A stretch of 5,812 nt of DNA from Pirellulaceae bacterium (GTDB lineage Bacteria; Planctomycetota; Planctomycetia; Pirellulales; Pirellulaceae): assembly GCA_030744095.1 (NCBI GenBank), contig JASLRF010000426.1, forward strand, positions 1-5,812, read 5' to 3'. Made by a program: the position numbers and the translations under genes. Shown piece by piece: positions 1 through 5,812 of the stretch (the first letter of the stretch is position 1; each line of letters begins with the position of its first letter). The notes under the pieces are model-generated. The model was given only the letters and a program-made list of their open reading frames with translations. It was not told where the DNA came from and searched no databases.

Positions 1-493
1 AACGATGCAGACATCATGCTTGCAACGGCTGCCCTACTGCCGCCGCAAGCACCTAGAAACGGTAGCACTGATAGCGGCCCATTTCCCTGGATTCCACCGA
101 TTTAATACCGTTCCGGGAATCGCTGTAGTATCAGGTTCTTCTGTACAAATGAGTCAAGTCTTCAGCGACGGGAACCGACCGCAGGTTGGTCGGGGAGCGT
201 ACCAAATACTGGCATGTTCCTTTTTTGGCTGCGGCACTGCCGCTTTAGGAGGTTCGCCGTCTGGTGCCACCGGACCCGCCCCTTGCAGGCTGCAAAACCG
301 AAAACTAGAATCCGAAGTTGCTCCGTTGTAACAGGTTATCGCGATCGCCCAGGGGGATCGTGGTGTGCCATCCTCCCGCATGATTCTTGGCCGCACGATT
401 GTTTTTTTCGCTCGCATGGTACGCAACGGCCGGCATAGATGACGCGTCTTGTAATTGAGCTGAACAAACCAGAACCGCTAGCAGAAGGTGACC
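1..493. other. Leader region without a convincing gene
   Basis: I see no reading frame here that looks like a real protein. The frame starting at base 1 is open for 34 codons and stops at TAA 103-105. Its residues (NDADIMLATAALLPP...) could be the C-terminal tail of a gene that begins before the window, but this is too short to identify. A second frame (5-331) and several minus-strand frames are open by chance: they have erratic composition, many Cys, Arg and Trp residues and no domain motif. The stretch also holds a GCGATCGC octamer (341-348), a short hairpin (231-243) and a seven-T run (402-408). I could not place a confident promoter. The strand and role of the region remain open. Confidence 0.5.
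483..488 (+). promoter_or_regulatory. Strong Shine-Dalgarno site for the small upstream gene
   Basis: AGAAGG lies five bases before ATG 494, and the extended AGAAGGTGA (483-491) matches the ideal AGGAGGTGA at eight of nine positions. It selects ATG 494 over the in-frame GTG at 488, which overlaps the site itself. It is the best ribosome binding site in the window and is the main support for the small gene being translated. Confidence 0.6.
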
Positions 494-682
494 ATGAATT
501 TGCACAAAGTTGTTTCGACACTGACAATAGCCGGGATCTGTATTTTGCCACTGGCGGTGACTTTCGGCTGCACGGGTTGCACCGGCCCTCCGCGTGGGAC
601 CGGAAACAACACAAATACGTCGCAAACCAACGAATTCGACGGCACCCCCTTTTCTGACGACACAACAAACACAACCAACTAG
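494..682 (+). CDS. Small secreted or lipoprotein-like protein, 62 aa
   Basis: I do not recognise a family. The protein has a basic N-terminus (MNLHK), a hydrophobic core at residues 6-24 and then a Cys-Gly rich stretch, TFGCTGCTG (23-31), which would suit export. C26 or C29 could be a lipidation site, but neither has a canonical L-[AS]-[GA]-C lipobox because the -3 position is Thr or Cys. The remaining residues (32-62) are a Gly/Asn/Thr/Asp-rich, probably disordered tail. ATG 494 is chosen over the in-frame GTG at 488 because AGAAGG stands five bases upstream. The gene ends 128 bases before the sugar-binding lipoprotein and lies on the same strand. Its tail resembles the spacer of that protein (TNT..TN..FD....DD in both), so it may be a duplicated lipoprotein N-terminus or simply similar low complexity. 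Function is unknown. The frame could be spurious, but the export signal and good ribosome binding site make that less likely. Confidence 0.55.
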   Translation: MNLHKVVSTLTIAGICILPLAVTFGCTGCTGPPRGTGNNTNTSQTNEFDGTPFSDDTTNTTN

Positions 683-709
683 CCTCGTGCCGCGGCTGCC
701 TTTTCGCCA

Positions 710-723
710 ACGAACCGGTTCGT
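710..723. promoter_or_regulatory. Perfect 14-bp palindrome, candidate LacI-type operator
   Basis: ACGAACCGGTTCGT is a perfect even palindrome with a central C-G step. It sits between the small gene (stop at 682) and the start of the importer genes (ATG 811). LacI/GalR-family repressors typically bind palindromes with an AAnCGnTT or AACCGGTT core, and sugar importers of the Rbs type are commonly under such control. The match in shape and position is what I see; the regulator is inferred, since no regulator gene is in the window. The site could alternatively be a short RNA hairpin, although no loop-forming bases separate the arms. Confidence 0.4.
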
Positions 724-810
724 CTGTCAGAAAGCCAGCGGCATTTGGCGGTCCTGCAATGGCCAGTCCGTTCCTGCGAAGTCTCGCACTCTCAATCAGG
801 AAACCGAATC

Positions 811-2037
811 ATGAAAACAACAATCGCCGCCACGATTCTTGGCTTGCTGGTGATGCTGGCCGGATGCAAGGTAGAAACCAACACCACCACGAATATCGCG
901 TTCGACGACGAGTCCATCGCCACCGATGATTCGGCATCAGGTGACGAGTCGATGCCAACGGATGCGGACACAACTTCGTCCGACGCGGGCACGGCAGACC
1001 CCGCCATACCGGACTCGACGACAGCGAATCCCACCACACCGAAGACCACTACACCGGCACCAGTCACCAGACCGAAGAAACCGCTGGCCCCGGATGTGTC
1101 CATCGCCTTCGTCACGAATCAGATTGCAGACTTTTGGCAGATTGCTAAAGCAGGCTGCGAGGACGCGCAAAAAGACTTCGATATTCAAGTGGATGTCCGT
1201 ATGCCTTCACAAGCGACTGCCGTGGAACAAAAACGGATTGTCGAAGACCTGCTCACGGCAGGCGTCGATGCGATCGCAATCAGCCCGTTGGACGCGGACA
1301 ATCAAATCGGCTGGCTCAACGATATCGGCAAGAAGGTCCCGTTGATCACGCACGACTCGGATGCTCCCGCATCGGAACGACTCATGTACATTGGCATGGA
1401 CAATTATGCGGCCGGTCGGATGTGTGGAGAATTGGTCAAGCAAGCACTGCCCGATGGCGGCGATGTGATGCTGTTCATCGGTCGATTGGAGCAGGACAAC
1501 AGCAAGTACCGTCGACAGGGTGTGATCGACGTGCTGATGGACCGCGATCGAACCATGGCGGACTATCATTCGAAGAGCGACACGTGGGATCCCGTCGATG
1601 GCGAAATCAAAGGTGACACCTACACCGTGCTGGGAACGCTGACGGATCAGGGTAGACCTGAAGTGGCTCAGGCCAAGGCCGAAGACGCCATCAACACGTA
1701 TCCAGAAATGGACGCAATGGTCGGCTTGTTTGAATACAATCCGCCGGCCTGTTATCAAGCATTAGACAAAGCCGGAAAAATCGGACAGGTGCAACTGATC
1801 GGTTTCGATGAAAACGACACTACGTTGCAGGCCATTAAGGACGGCACCTGCGTTGGGACGGTTGTACAGAACCCTTACATGTATGGATACGAATCGGTGC
1901 GGGTCTTGAAGGCGTTGCTTCAAGACGACACTTCAGTCATTCCCGATTCGAAATTCATTGACATCGCCCCGCGGATGATTACCAAGGCCAACGTCGATGA
2001 ATACTGGGCCGACCTGCGTGCCAAGAAAGGTGGATAA
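811..2037 (+). CDS. Sugar-binding lipoprotein of an Rbs-type ABC importer
   Basis: This 408-residue protein is the extracytoplasmic receptor of the importer encoded next to it. Residues 1-19 are a lipoprotein signal with lipobox L16-A17-G18-C19. Residues 20-94 form a spacer rich in Thr, Asp, Ser and Pro, with about 13 acidic residues in its first 50 positions. From residue 95 to about 400 it is a type 1 periplasmic binding fold (Peripla_BP_4/RbsB-like). The first strand and helix are seen at SIAFVTNQIADFWQIAKAG, with further landmarks DAIAISPLDAD, THDSD (180-184), YIGMDNYAAGRM, the Arg pair 234-235 and GFDEND (331-336). D182 or D184, R234 and D333 occupy places where family members hold the sugar. 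ATG 811 is preferred to the upstream TTG at 745 because it gives a textbook signal peptide and has AGGAA (798-802) eight bases upstream. Four further cysteines (116, 205, 314, 347) are unusual for the family. The sugar is unknown. Confidence 0.9.
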   Translation: MKTTIAATILGLLVMLAGCKVETNTTTNIAFDDESIATDDSASGDESMPTDADTTSSDAGTADPAIPDSTTANPTTPKTTTPAPVTRPKKPLAPDVSIAFVTNQIADFWQIAKAGCEDAQKDFDIQVDVRMPSQATAVEQKRIVEDLLTAGVDAIAISPLDADNQIGWLNDIGKKVPLITHDSDAPASERLMYIGMDNYAAGRMCGELVKQALPDGGDVMLFIGRLEQDNSKYRRQGVIDVLMDRDRTMADYHSKSDTWDPVDGEIKGDTYTVLGTLTDQGRPEVAQAKAEDAINTYPEMDAMVGLFEYNPPACYQALDKAGKIGQVQLIGFDENDTTLQAIKDGTCVGTVVQNPYMYGYESVRVLKALLQDDTSVIPDSKFIDIAPRMITKANVDEYWADLRAKKGG

Positions 2038-2052
2038 CGGTCCTGCCGCCTG

Positions 2053-3561
2053 ATGTCCACTACGCCGCCACTGTTGGAAGTTCGCCGAATCTGCAAACGT
2101 TTTCCGGGCGTGCGCGCGCTGCATCATGTCGACCTCACGTTGGGGCATGGCGAAGTTCTGGCGGTTGTCGGCGAAAATGGTGCCGGCAAGAGTACGCTGA
2201 TGACGATTCTGGCCGGCGTGCAGAAGCAGGACACTGGTCAGATCCTCGTGAACGGTCGCGGTGTGCAATTGGATTCGGTTTCCGCGTCGATCGACAGCGG
2301 AATCTCCTTGATCCATCAGGAACTGAATCTGGCCGACAATCTGGAGGTCGGCGCCAACATCTTCTTGGGCCGCGAGCCTGGTCGGTTTGGCCTGATTGAT
2401 CAAGGCCGATTGAATGCGGAGGCAGAAGCGGTGTTGGAGCGTGTGGGGCTGAACGTGTCACCCACGACGCTGCTCGCCGAATTAACGATCGGTCGGCAGC
2501 AAATGGTCGAGATCGCCAAGGCACTGTCCGTCAACGCTCGCATTCTGATCATGGACGAGCCGACGTCCAGTCTTTCAAATCATGAGACCGAACAGCTGTT
2601 TCGCGTTGTCAAGGATCTGCGGGCCAGCGGTGTCAGCGTGATCTACATTTCGCATCGACTGGGTGAAGTCACGGAACTGGCGGATCGTGTAGTGGTCTTG
2701 CGCGACGGTGAAAATGCTGGAGAACTGGCCTGTGGAGAGATTACCCATGACAACATGGTCCGACTGATGGTCGGCCGCGACATTTCTCAGTTCTACGCGC
2801 GAAATCCTCACGAAATCGGCGACCCGCTGCTGGAAGTGGTCAAGCTTAGAACCCCTGCGTGGCCGCAACACGAACTGACGTTCTCGGTGCATCGCGGAGA
2901 AATCGTCGGCCTTTCCGGCCTGGTCGGAGCTGGGCGCACGGAGATGTTGCAGACGTTATTTGGAATCGGCCGGGCACTCGGTGGAACGGTCAAAGTGGAT
3001 GACCGGCAGATCAGACCTGCCAGTTCCCAGGATGCCATCTCCGCCGGCGTGGCGCTTGTCCCGGAGGACCGCAAGCGACACGGCGTAATTGTCGAGATGG
3101 GTGTCCGTCCCAACATCGGCTTGGCGGGATTACGTCGCAACTGCCTGAATCTGGGTTTTCTCAATGCCGAAGTAGAACGCAACGACGCGGCCGAAATGAT
3201 GGAGAAACTCAGTATCAAGACGCCGTCATTCGAACAGGTTGTGCAGTTCCTGTCTGGCGGCAATCAACAGAAAGTCGTCCTGGGCAAGTGGCTGGCCCTG
3301 CACCCCAAAGTTCTCTTGCTCGATGAACCGACGCGAGGGATTGATGTGGGCGCGAAACAGGAAATCTACCGGCTGATGGAGACCCTGGCCGAACAGGGCG
3401 TCGCTATCTTATTCGCTTCCAGCGAAATGGAAGAAATCCTGGGCATGAGCGACCGAGTGCTGGTGATGCATGAAGGGCGGATGGCGGGCGAAATCGCGCG
3501 CCACGATCTGAGCGAAGAGGCTGTGATGCAACTGGCGACGGGAAAGGTGGATGCCGCCTGA
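2053..3561 (+). CDS. RbsA-like sugar ABC importer ATPase with two nucleotide-binding domains
   Basis: This 502-residue cytoplasmic subunit hydrolyses ATP to power uptake, and its length is normal for the RbsA/MglA/XylG family. Domain 1 has Walker [10 protein letters not shown] (40-48), the Q-loop at Q89, a signature LTIGRQQ (144-150), Walker B ILIMDEP (164-170) and switch His201. Domain 2 has the degenerate Walker A GLVGAGRT (289-296), the PEDRKRHG motif typical of the family, a canonical signature LSGGNQQ (400-406) and Walker B VLLLDEP (420-426) followed by TRGIDVG. Its switch position reads ASSEM, with no His. An altered second site is normal in this family and is not decay. The gene starts 15 bases after the binding-protein stop, so the two are almost certainly co-transcribed. 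No strong ribosome binding site is visible, which suggests translational coupling. The name rbsA describes the family; the sugar carried is not known. Confidence 0.92.
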   Translation: MSTTPPLLEVRRICKRFPGVRALHHVDLTLGHGEVLAVVGENGAGKSTLMTILAGVQKQDTGQILVNGRGVQLDSVSASIDSGISLIHQELNLADNLEVGANIFLGREPGRFGLIDQGRLNAEAEAVLERVGLNVSPTTLLAELTIGRQQMVEIAKALSVNARILIMDEPTSSLSNHETEQLFRVVKDLRASGVSVIYISHRLGEVTELADRVVVLRDGENAGELACGEITHDNMVRLMVGRDISQFYARNPHEIGDPLLEVVKLRTPAWPQHELTFSVHRGEIVGLSGLVGAGRTEMLQTLFGIGRALGGTVKVDDRQIRPASSQDAISAGVALVPEDRKRHGVIVEMGVRPNIGLAGLRRNCLNLGFLNAEVERNDAAEMMEKLSIKTPSFEQVVQFLSGGNQQKVVLGKWLALHPKVLLLDEPTRGIDVGAKQEIYRLMETLAEQGVAILFASSEMEEILGMSDRVLVMHEGRMAGEIARHDLSEEAVMQLATGKVDAA

Positions 3562-3603
3562 CGGCAACCAACTCATCAGATTTGACAACAAGGCGAGCGT
3601 TCG

Positions 3604-5127
3604 ATGAAGGCAAAAGTACTCGGCATTCTGGCGTTGCTCGTGGCGCTCTGCCTGTTCATGGCCATCACCTCCTCGGACCCGTGGTACAAGCTGACCAGTG
3701 GCACGTTTCTGCAGCCGAACAATGTCGAGAACTTGCTCCGCCGCACGTCGCTCTACGGCATTCTGGGAATTGGAGTGGCGTTTGTCATCATCACCGGTGG
3801 CATCGACCTTTCGGTTGGTTCGGTGGTTTGCCTGTCGGGATGTTTGCTGGCGATTTTTCTGGACGTCAGCTATCAGCCCTTTGACAACCAAACGGTGTTG
3901 GAGGTCCGGGCCGAAAAACAACAGATCGTCGTCGAGGGGGATGCGCCGGGGTTCAACGAAGGAGACCACATCCGGTACTTTGGCGGGCGGCGCGCGCGGC
4001 CAACGGTCGCCAGGATTGCGCGGATCAAACGCGCTGACGGCGTGACGTTGCTGCAAGTCGATAAGCCTCTTACACGCGACGACGACGACGGCCAGATCGC
4101 CAAAGTGCTCGATGTCGTCTCGTTCCGTCAAAGCGACATGACCACAACCCCGATGATCGCTGCCGCCGTGACGTTGCGGGGCAGACAAGGTCACCTGTCA
4201 CGACGCGATCAAGTGATGCTGATTCATCCAGAATCAGGGCTCAATCAACAAGTGATCGAGAGTGTTGAAGTGGGCCAACAGGAGACGCTTCTGACGTTTG
4301 ACCGTGATCTGGGCAGCAACTTCACGGACCAGTGGGTGGCCGTCCCACTCCAGCGGCGTCAACGGATGCCGATCCCCTTGGCCCTCGGTACCGTCCTGGC
4401 GATCGCATTGGGATTGGGCCTTCTGCACGGTCTGCTGGTCACTCGAATGAAGTTGCAACCATTCGTCGTCACACTCTGCGGTCTGCTGTTCTATCGAGGC
4501 ATTTCGCGCTGGTTGGTAAACGATCAACCCGTTGGATTTGGAAATGAATATGTCAACACACTCAGCCCGCTGGGCCGCGGCAAGCTGGTCCTGTTGCAGT
4601 GGGAGGATGCCGGACACATCGAGACGTTTGGCCTGCCGTACCCGTTCTTTATTCTGCTGTTGTGCGCGCTGGCGGCGGGTGTCTTCTTAAACAAGACGAT
4701 CTGGGGACGCTACCTTCTGGCGCTCGGACGGAACGAAGAAGCCGCGCGTTACAGTGGCATCAACACCGGACGAATCACCCTGTTGGCCTACATCATTTCG
4801 ACCGTCCTGGCAGCTACCGGCGGGATCTTGTTCGCGCTAGATTCCAACCAGGTTCCGCCGAGCAGTTTTGGGAACTTCTTCGAACTGTATGCGATCGCAG
4901 CGGCCGTCCTGGGGGGTTGCAGCTTGCGCGGCGGCGAAGGTGCCATCGTTGGTGTCGTAATTGGCACGGCGGTCATGCAAGTGCTAAACAATATGATCGT
5001 ACTGCTGCGAATCTCCGATGAACTCGAATACGCCATCATTGGCATTGTCATTTTGTTGGGTGTCCTGGCAGACGAGTTGATTAAGCGGATTGCGGCGCAG
5101 CGGCGAGCCAAATCACAGGCGAACTGA
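3604..5127 (+). CDS. RbsC-like sugar ABC importer permease with a large soluble insert
   Basis: This membrane subunit forms the sugar channel. Family landmarks are the GGIDLSVGS loop (65-73), the cytoplasmic coupling segment GRNEEAARYSGIN (375-387) that contacts the ATPase, and ELYAIAAAVLGGCSLRGGEG (427-446). Hydrophobic segments lie near 5-22, 49-64, 72-87, 257-279, 287-304, 346-362, 391-412, 427-439, 446-468 and 474-493. The protein is 507 residues long, whereas RbsC of E. coli has about 320. The excess is explained by a hydrophilic block at residues 88-256 between membrane segments 3 and 4; removing it leaves about 338 residues. The RbsC topology places that loop outside the cytoplasm, near the docking face of the binding protein, although Arg251, 252 and 254 just before segment 4 are awkward for this. 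ATG 3604 follows the ATPase stop by 42 bases and has only a weak AAGGCGAG nearby. No frameshift or stop interrupts the insert. Confidence 0.88.
   Translation: MKAKVLGILALLVALCLFMAITSSDPWYKLTSGTFLQPNNVENLLRRTSLYGILGIGVAFVIITGGIDLSVGSVVCLSGCLLAIFLDVSYQPFDNQTVLEVRAEKQQIVVEGDAPGFNEGDHIRYFGGRRARPTVARIARIKRADGVTLLQVDKPLTRDDDDGQIAKVLDVVSFRQSDMTTTPMIAAAVTLRGRQGHLSRRDQVMLIHPESGLNQQVIESVEVGQQETLLTFDRDLGSNFTDQWVAVPLQRRQRMPIPLALGTVLAIALGLGLLHGLLVTRMKLQPFVVTLCGLLFYRGISRWLVNDQPVGFGNEYVNTLSPLGRGKLVLLQWEDAGHIETFGLPYPFFILLLCALAAGVFLNKTIWGRYLLALGRNEEAARYSGINTGRITLLAYIISTVLAATGGILFALDSNQVPPSSFGNFFELYAIAAAVLGGCSLRGGEGAIVGVVIGTAVMQVLNNMIVLLRISDELEYAIIGIVILLGVLADELIKRIAAQRRAKSQAN
3865..4371 (+). other. Insert domain of the permease, two probable repeats
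   Basis: These bases encode residues 88-256 of the permease, a hydrophilic, Arg- and Asp-rich segment absent from ordinary RbsC proteins. Two stretches line up with a period of about 80 residues. GDHIRYF (120-126) pairs with RDQVMLI (201-207), VTLLQVDKPL (147-156) with ETLLTFDRDL (227-236), and QIAKV (164-168) with QWVAV (243-247). The alternating hydrophobic pattern suggests two small beta-rich domains. I do not recognise the fold. The segment may help dock the binding protein or contact the cell envelope, but this is inference from the expected extracytoplasmic position. Confidence 0.6.
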
Positions 5128-5230
5128 ATCCTGCGCGAGATTTGCAGATGATTGCTCAGTCGGTTACAAGATAGCAAGAGAGATTGCCGAGCACTCTATC
5201 TGCCCAACGGGTGATTCTATGACCGTTCAC

Positions 5231-5310
5231 GGGTCAGGGTCTGGCTCATTTTTCGGCGGCAAGTAGTGGCCTTTGGAAATACGCGTGGGCTGAAAAATGT
5301 ACCTGACGCC
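5231..5310. repeat. REP/RAYT-type imperfect inverted repeat
   Basis: The arm GTCTGGCTCATTTTTC (5239-5254) is matched at 13 of 16 positions by the reverse complement of GAAAAATGTACCTGAC (5292-5307), with 37 bases between them. A further GTCAGG at 5233-5238 repeats the outer end of the arm. Elements built on GTCAGG...CATTTTT are, as I recall, scattered through planctomycete genomes and are associated with REP-associated tyrosine transposases. No such transposase is in this window, so this would be a lone non-autonomous copy. It separates the importer from the downstream gene. It is unlikely to be a Rho-independent terminator because the stem has a long loop and is not followed by a T run. Confidence 0.55.
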
Positions 5311-5375
5311 TTGGCTTTCCGATTCGACGAAGTGGGAGCACGGTGAAGCGGAGCATTGTCAACGGAAACAAACCA

Positions 5376-5812
5376 ATGAAAAATGATCCTCATAGCCAGT
5401 TGGCTCGCCGCTCGATGCTTCAAATTGCGACGGGGGGTATCGCAGGTGCCGTGCTGGCTGGAGGTCTCCCGGCGGCCGTGGCAGCCGACCCCAGACTGAG
5501 CGGGAAGACGCAGTTCCAAATCGCTTGTATGACGCTGCCGTACTCTCAGTTTCCACTTAGGCGAGCGCTAACTGGCATCAAGTCCGCGGGCTACGATTTC
5601 GTGGCTTGGGGAACATCACACCGGGAGACTCCCGAAGGTAAACGGATCCCGGTCATGCCGGCGGATGCTCCACCCGCGAAGGCCAAAGAGTTGGGAAAGC
5701 AGTGCCGCGACCTGGGACTCGAGCCGTTGATGATGTTTTCGATGACCGCTACCAGCCAGCCCGGCTACGAATTGGTTGATTTCACCGACCTTCCGAAGGT
5801 TCCCTGCCCTTG
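5376..5812 (+). CDS. Tat-exported sugar phosphate isomerase/epimerase-type protein, 3' partial, possibly chimeric
   Basis: The 145 visible residues begin with a twin-arginine signal: LARRSML (9-15) followed by a Gly/Ala-rich hydrophobic run to about residue 37 (AVAAD). The mature part resembles the N-terminus of planctomycete TIM-barrel sugar phosphate isomerase/epimerase (IolE-like, AP endonuclease 2 superfamily) proteins. It shows a first strand FQIACMTLPYSQFPL (47-61), helix RALTGIKSAGYDFVAW (63-78), and a second helix and strand KAKELGKQCRDLGLEPLMMF (102-121). These proteins commonly sit beside sugar uptake genes. From Met123 the sequence no longer fits the barrel and resembles a cupin N-terminus instead (see the separate entry). 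Metal-binding and catalytic residues of the barrel would lie beyond the window or may be missing. ATG 5376 has no clear Shine-Dalgarno site. It lies 248 bases after the permease and may have its own promoter, but none is obvious. Confidence 0.7.
   Translation, partial: MKNDPHSQLARRSMLQIATGGIAGAVLAGGLPAAVAADPRLSGKTQFQIACMTLPYSQFPLRRALTGIKSAGYDFVAWGTSHRETPEGKRIPVMPADAPPAKAKELGKQCRDLGLEPLMMFSMTATSQPGYELVDFTDLPKVPCP
5742..5812 (+). CDS. Possible start of a cupin protein, in frame with the epimerase-type gene, 3' partial
   Basis: The last 23 residues, from Met123 of the surrounding frame, read MTATSQPGYELVDFTDLP and then KVPCP, and the closing partial codon TG could encode a further Cys. The pattern ELVDF-x-DLP-x-VPCPC is one I recall from the N-termini of small single-domain cupins in planctomycetes, which later carry an HYH metal-binding motif. 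If this is right, the epimerase-type gene has lost everything after MMFS and reads straight into the cupin. No Shine-Dalgarno site precedes ATG 5742, so independent translation is doubtful. The motif match is from memory and only 23 residues are visible, so this is tentative; the stretch could instead be a divergent loop of the barrel. Confidence 0.35.
   Translation, partial: MTATSQPGYELVDFTDLPKVPCP

Noticed and set aside
231..243. GCGGCACTGCCGC hairpin
   Set aside because: The stem is short (five pairs with a three-base loop) and no T run follows on either strand, so neither a terminator nor an operator is supported.
5..331. A 108-codon + strand reading frame at the start of the window
   Set aside because: Its composition is irregular, there is no recognisable motif, and no ribosome binding site precedes its start; it looks like chance openness.
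363..408. Possible intrinsic terminator: GTG-T-GCCA paired with TGGC-CG-CAC, then a seven-T run
   Set aside because: The stem has only seven pairs with an internal loop and a 17-base hairpin loop, and no gene clearly ends just upstream.
336..710. Minus-strand frames across the leader and the small gene, including a 124-codon one
   Set aside because: They are rich in Arg, Cys and Trp, lack domain features, and oppose a frame with a good ribosome binding site and export signal.
745..810. Upstream TTG start for the sugar-binding protein
   Set aside because: It would place 22 polar residues before an otherwise perfect lipoprotein signal; ATG 811 has the better context.
1207..1758. A 183-codon minus-strand reading frame inside the binding-protein gene
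   Set aside because: It is a shadow of the well-supported + strand gene, with no independent motif or start signal.
2917..2943. Degenerate Walker A in the second ATPase domain considered as gene damage
   Set aside because: GLVGAGRT at this place and the missing switch His are normal for the RbsA family; the rest of the protein is intact.
3409..4194. A 261-codon minus-strand reading frame
   Set aside because: It lies antisense to the ATPase end and permease, whose + strand frames carry full family motifs; the Gln/His/Arg-rich product is a typical shadow.
3604..5127. Permease as a product of a frameshift or intron-like insertion
   Set aside because: The frame is continuous through the insert and ordinary permease motifs resume in the same frame, so it reads as an in-frame domain insertion.
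5169..5201. AGATAG...CTATCT hairpin downstream of the permease as a terminator
   Set aside because: It has only six pairs around a 21-base loop and no T run follows.

Overview
The window looks like chromosomal DNA from a member of the Planctomycetota, probably a Pirellulales or Rhodopirellula-like lineage. This is inferred from three things. One is a sugar ABC importer with a long-spacer lipoprotein binding protein. Another is a twin-arginine-exported sugar phosphate isomerase/epimerase-type protein placed just downstream. The third is an intergenic inverted repeat built on GTCAGG/CATTTTTC, of the kind seen beside REP-associated transposases in that phylum. Base composition is moderately GC-rich and ribosome binding sites are mostly weak. 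No rRNA, tRNA, CRISPR array or transposase gene is visible.

Layout, all genes on the + strand. Positions 1-493 hold no convincing gene; at most the first 105 bases are the tail of an upstream reading frame. Positions 494-682 encode a 62-residue secreted or lipoprotein-like small protein with a strong ribosome binding site. A perfect 14-bp palindrome at 710-723, LacI-operator-like, lies in the gap before the importer genes. The importer follows: a lipoprotein sugar-binding protein (811-2037), a two-domain RbsA-type ATPase (2053-3561) and an RbsC-type permease (3604-5127). Gaps of 15 and 42 bases argue for one operon. After a 248-base gap containing the inverted repeat, a Tat-signal protein of the sugar isomerase/epimerase family starts at 5376 and runs off the window end.

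The proteins would work together as follows. The binding protein, anchored by lipid and held on a ~75-residue acidic Thr/Ser/Pro tether, captures a sugar or sugar derivative outside the cytoplasmic membrane and delivers it to the permease. The RbsA-like subunit powers uptake. The substrate cannot be read from the sequence; ribose is only the name of the best-known relatives.

The three most unusual points are these. (1) The permease carries a ~170-residue soluble insert between membrane segments 3 and 4, and the insert looks like two ~80-residue repeats. (2) The epimerase-type frame appears to switch in frame, at Met123, to what looks like the N-terminus of a small cupin protein; this may be a gene fusion or deletion junction. 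(3) The small upstream protein shares a low-complexity pattern with the spacer of the binding protein. There is no clear sign of a new defence or mobile system here.
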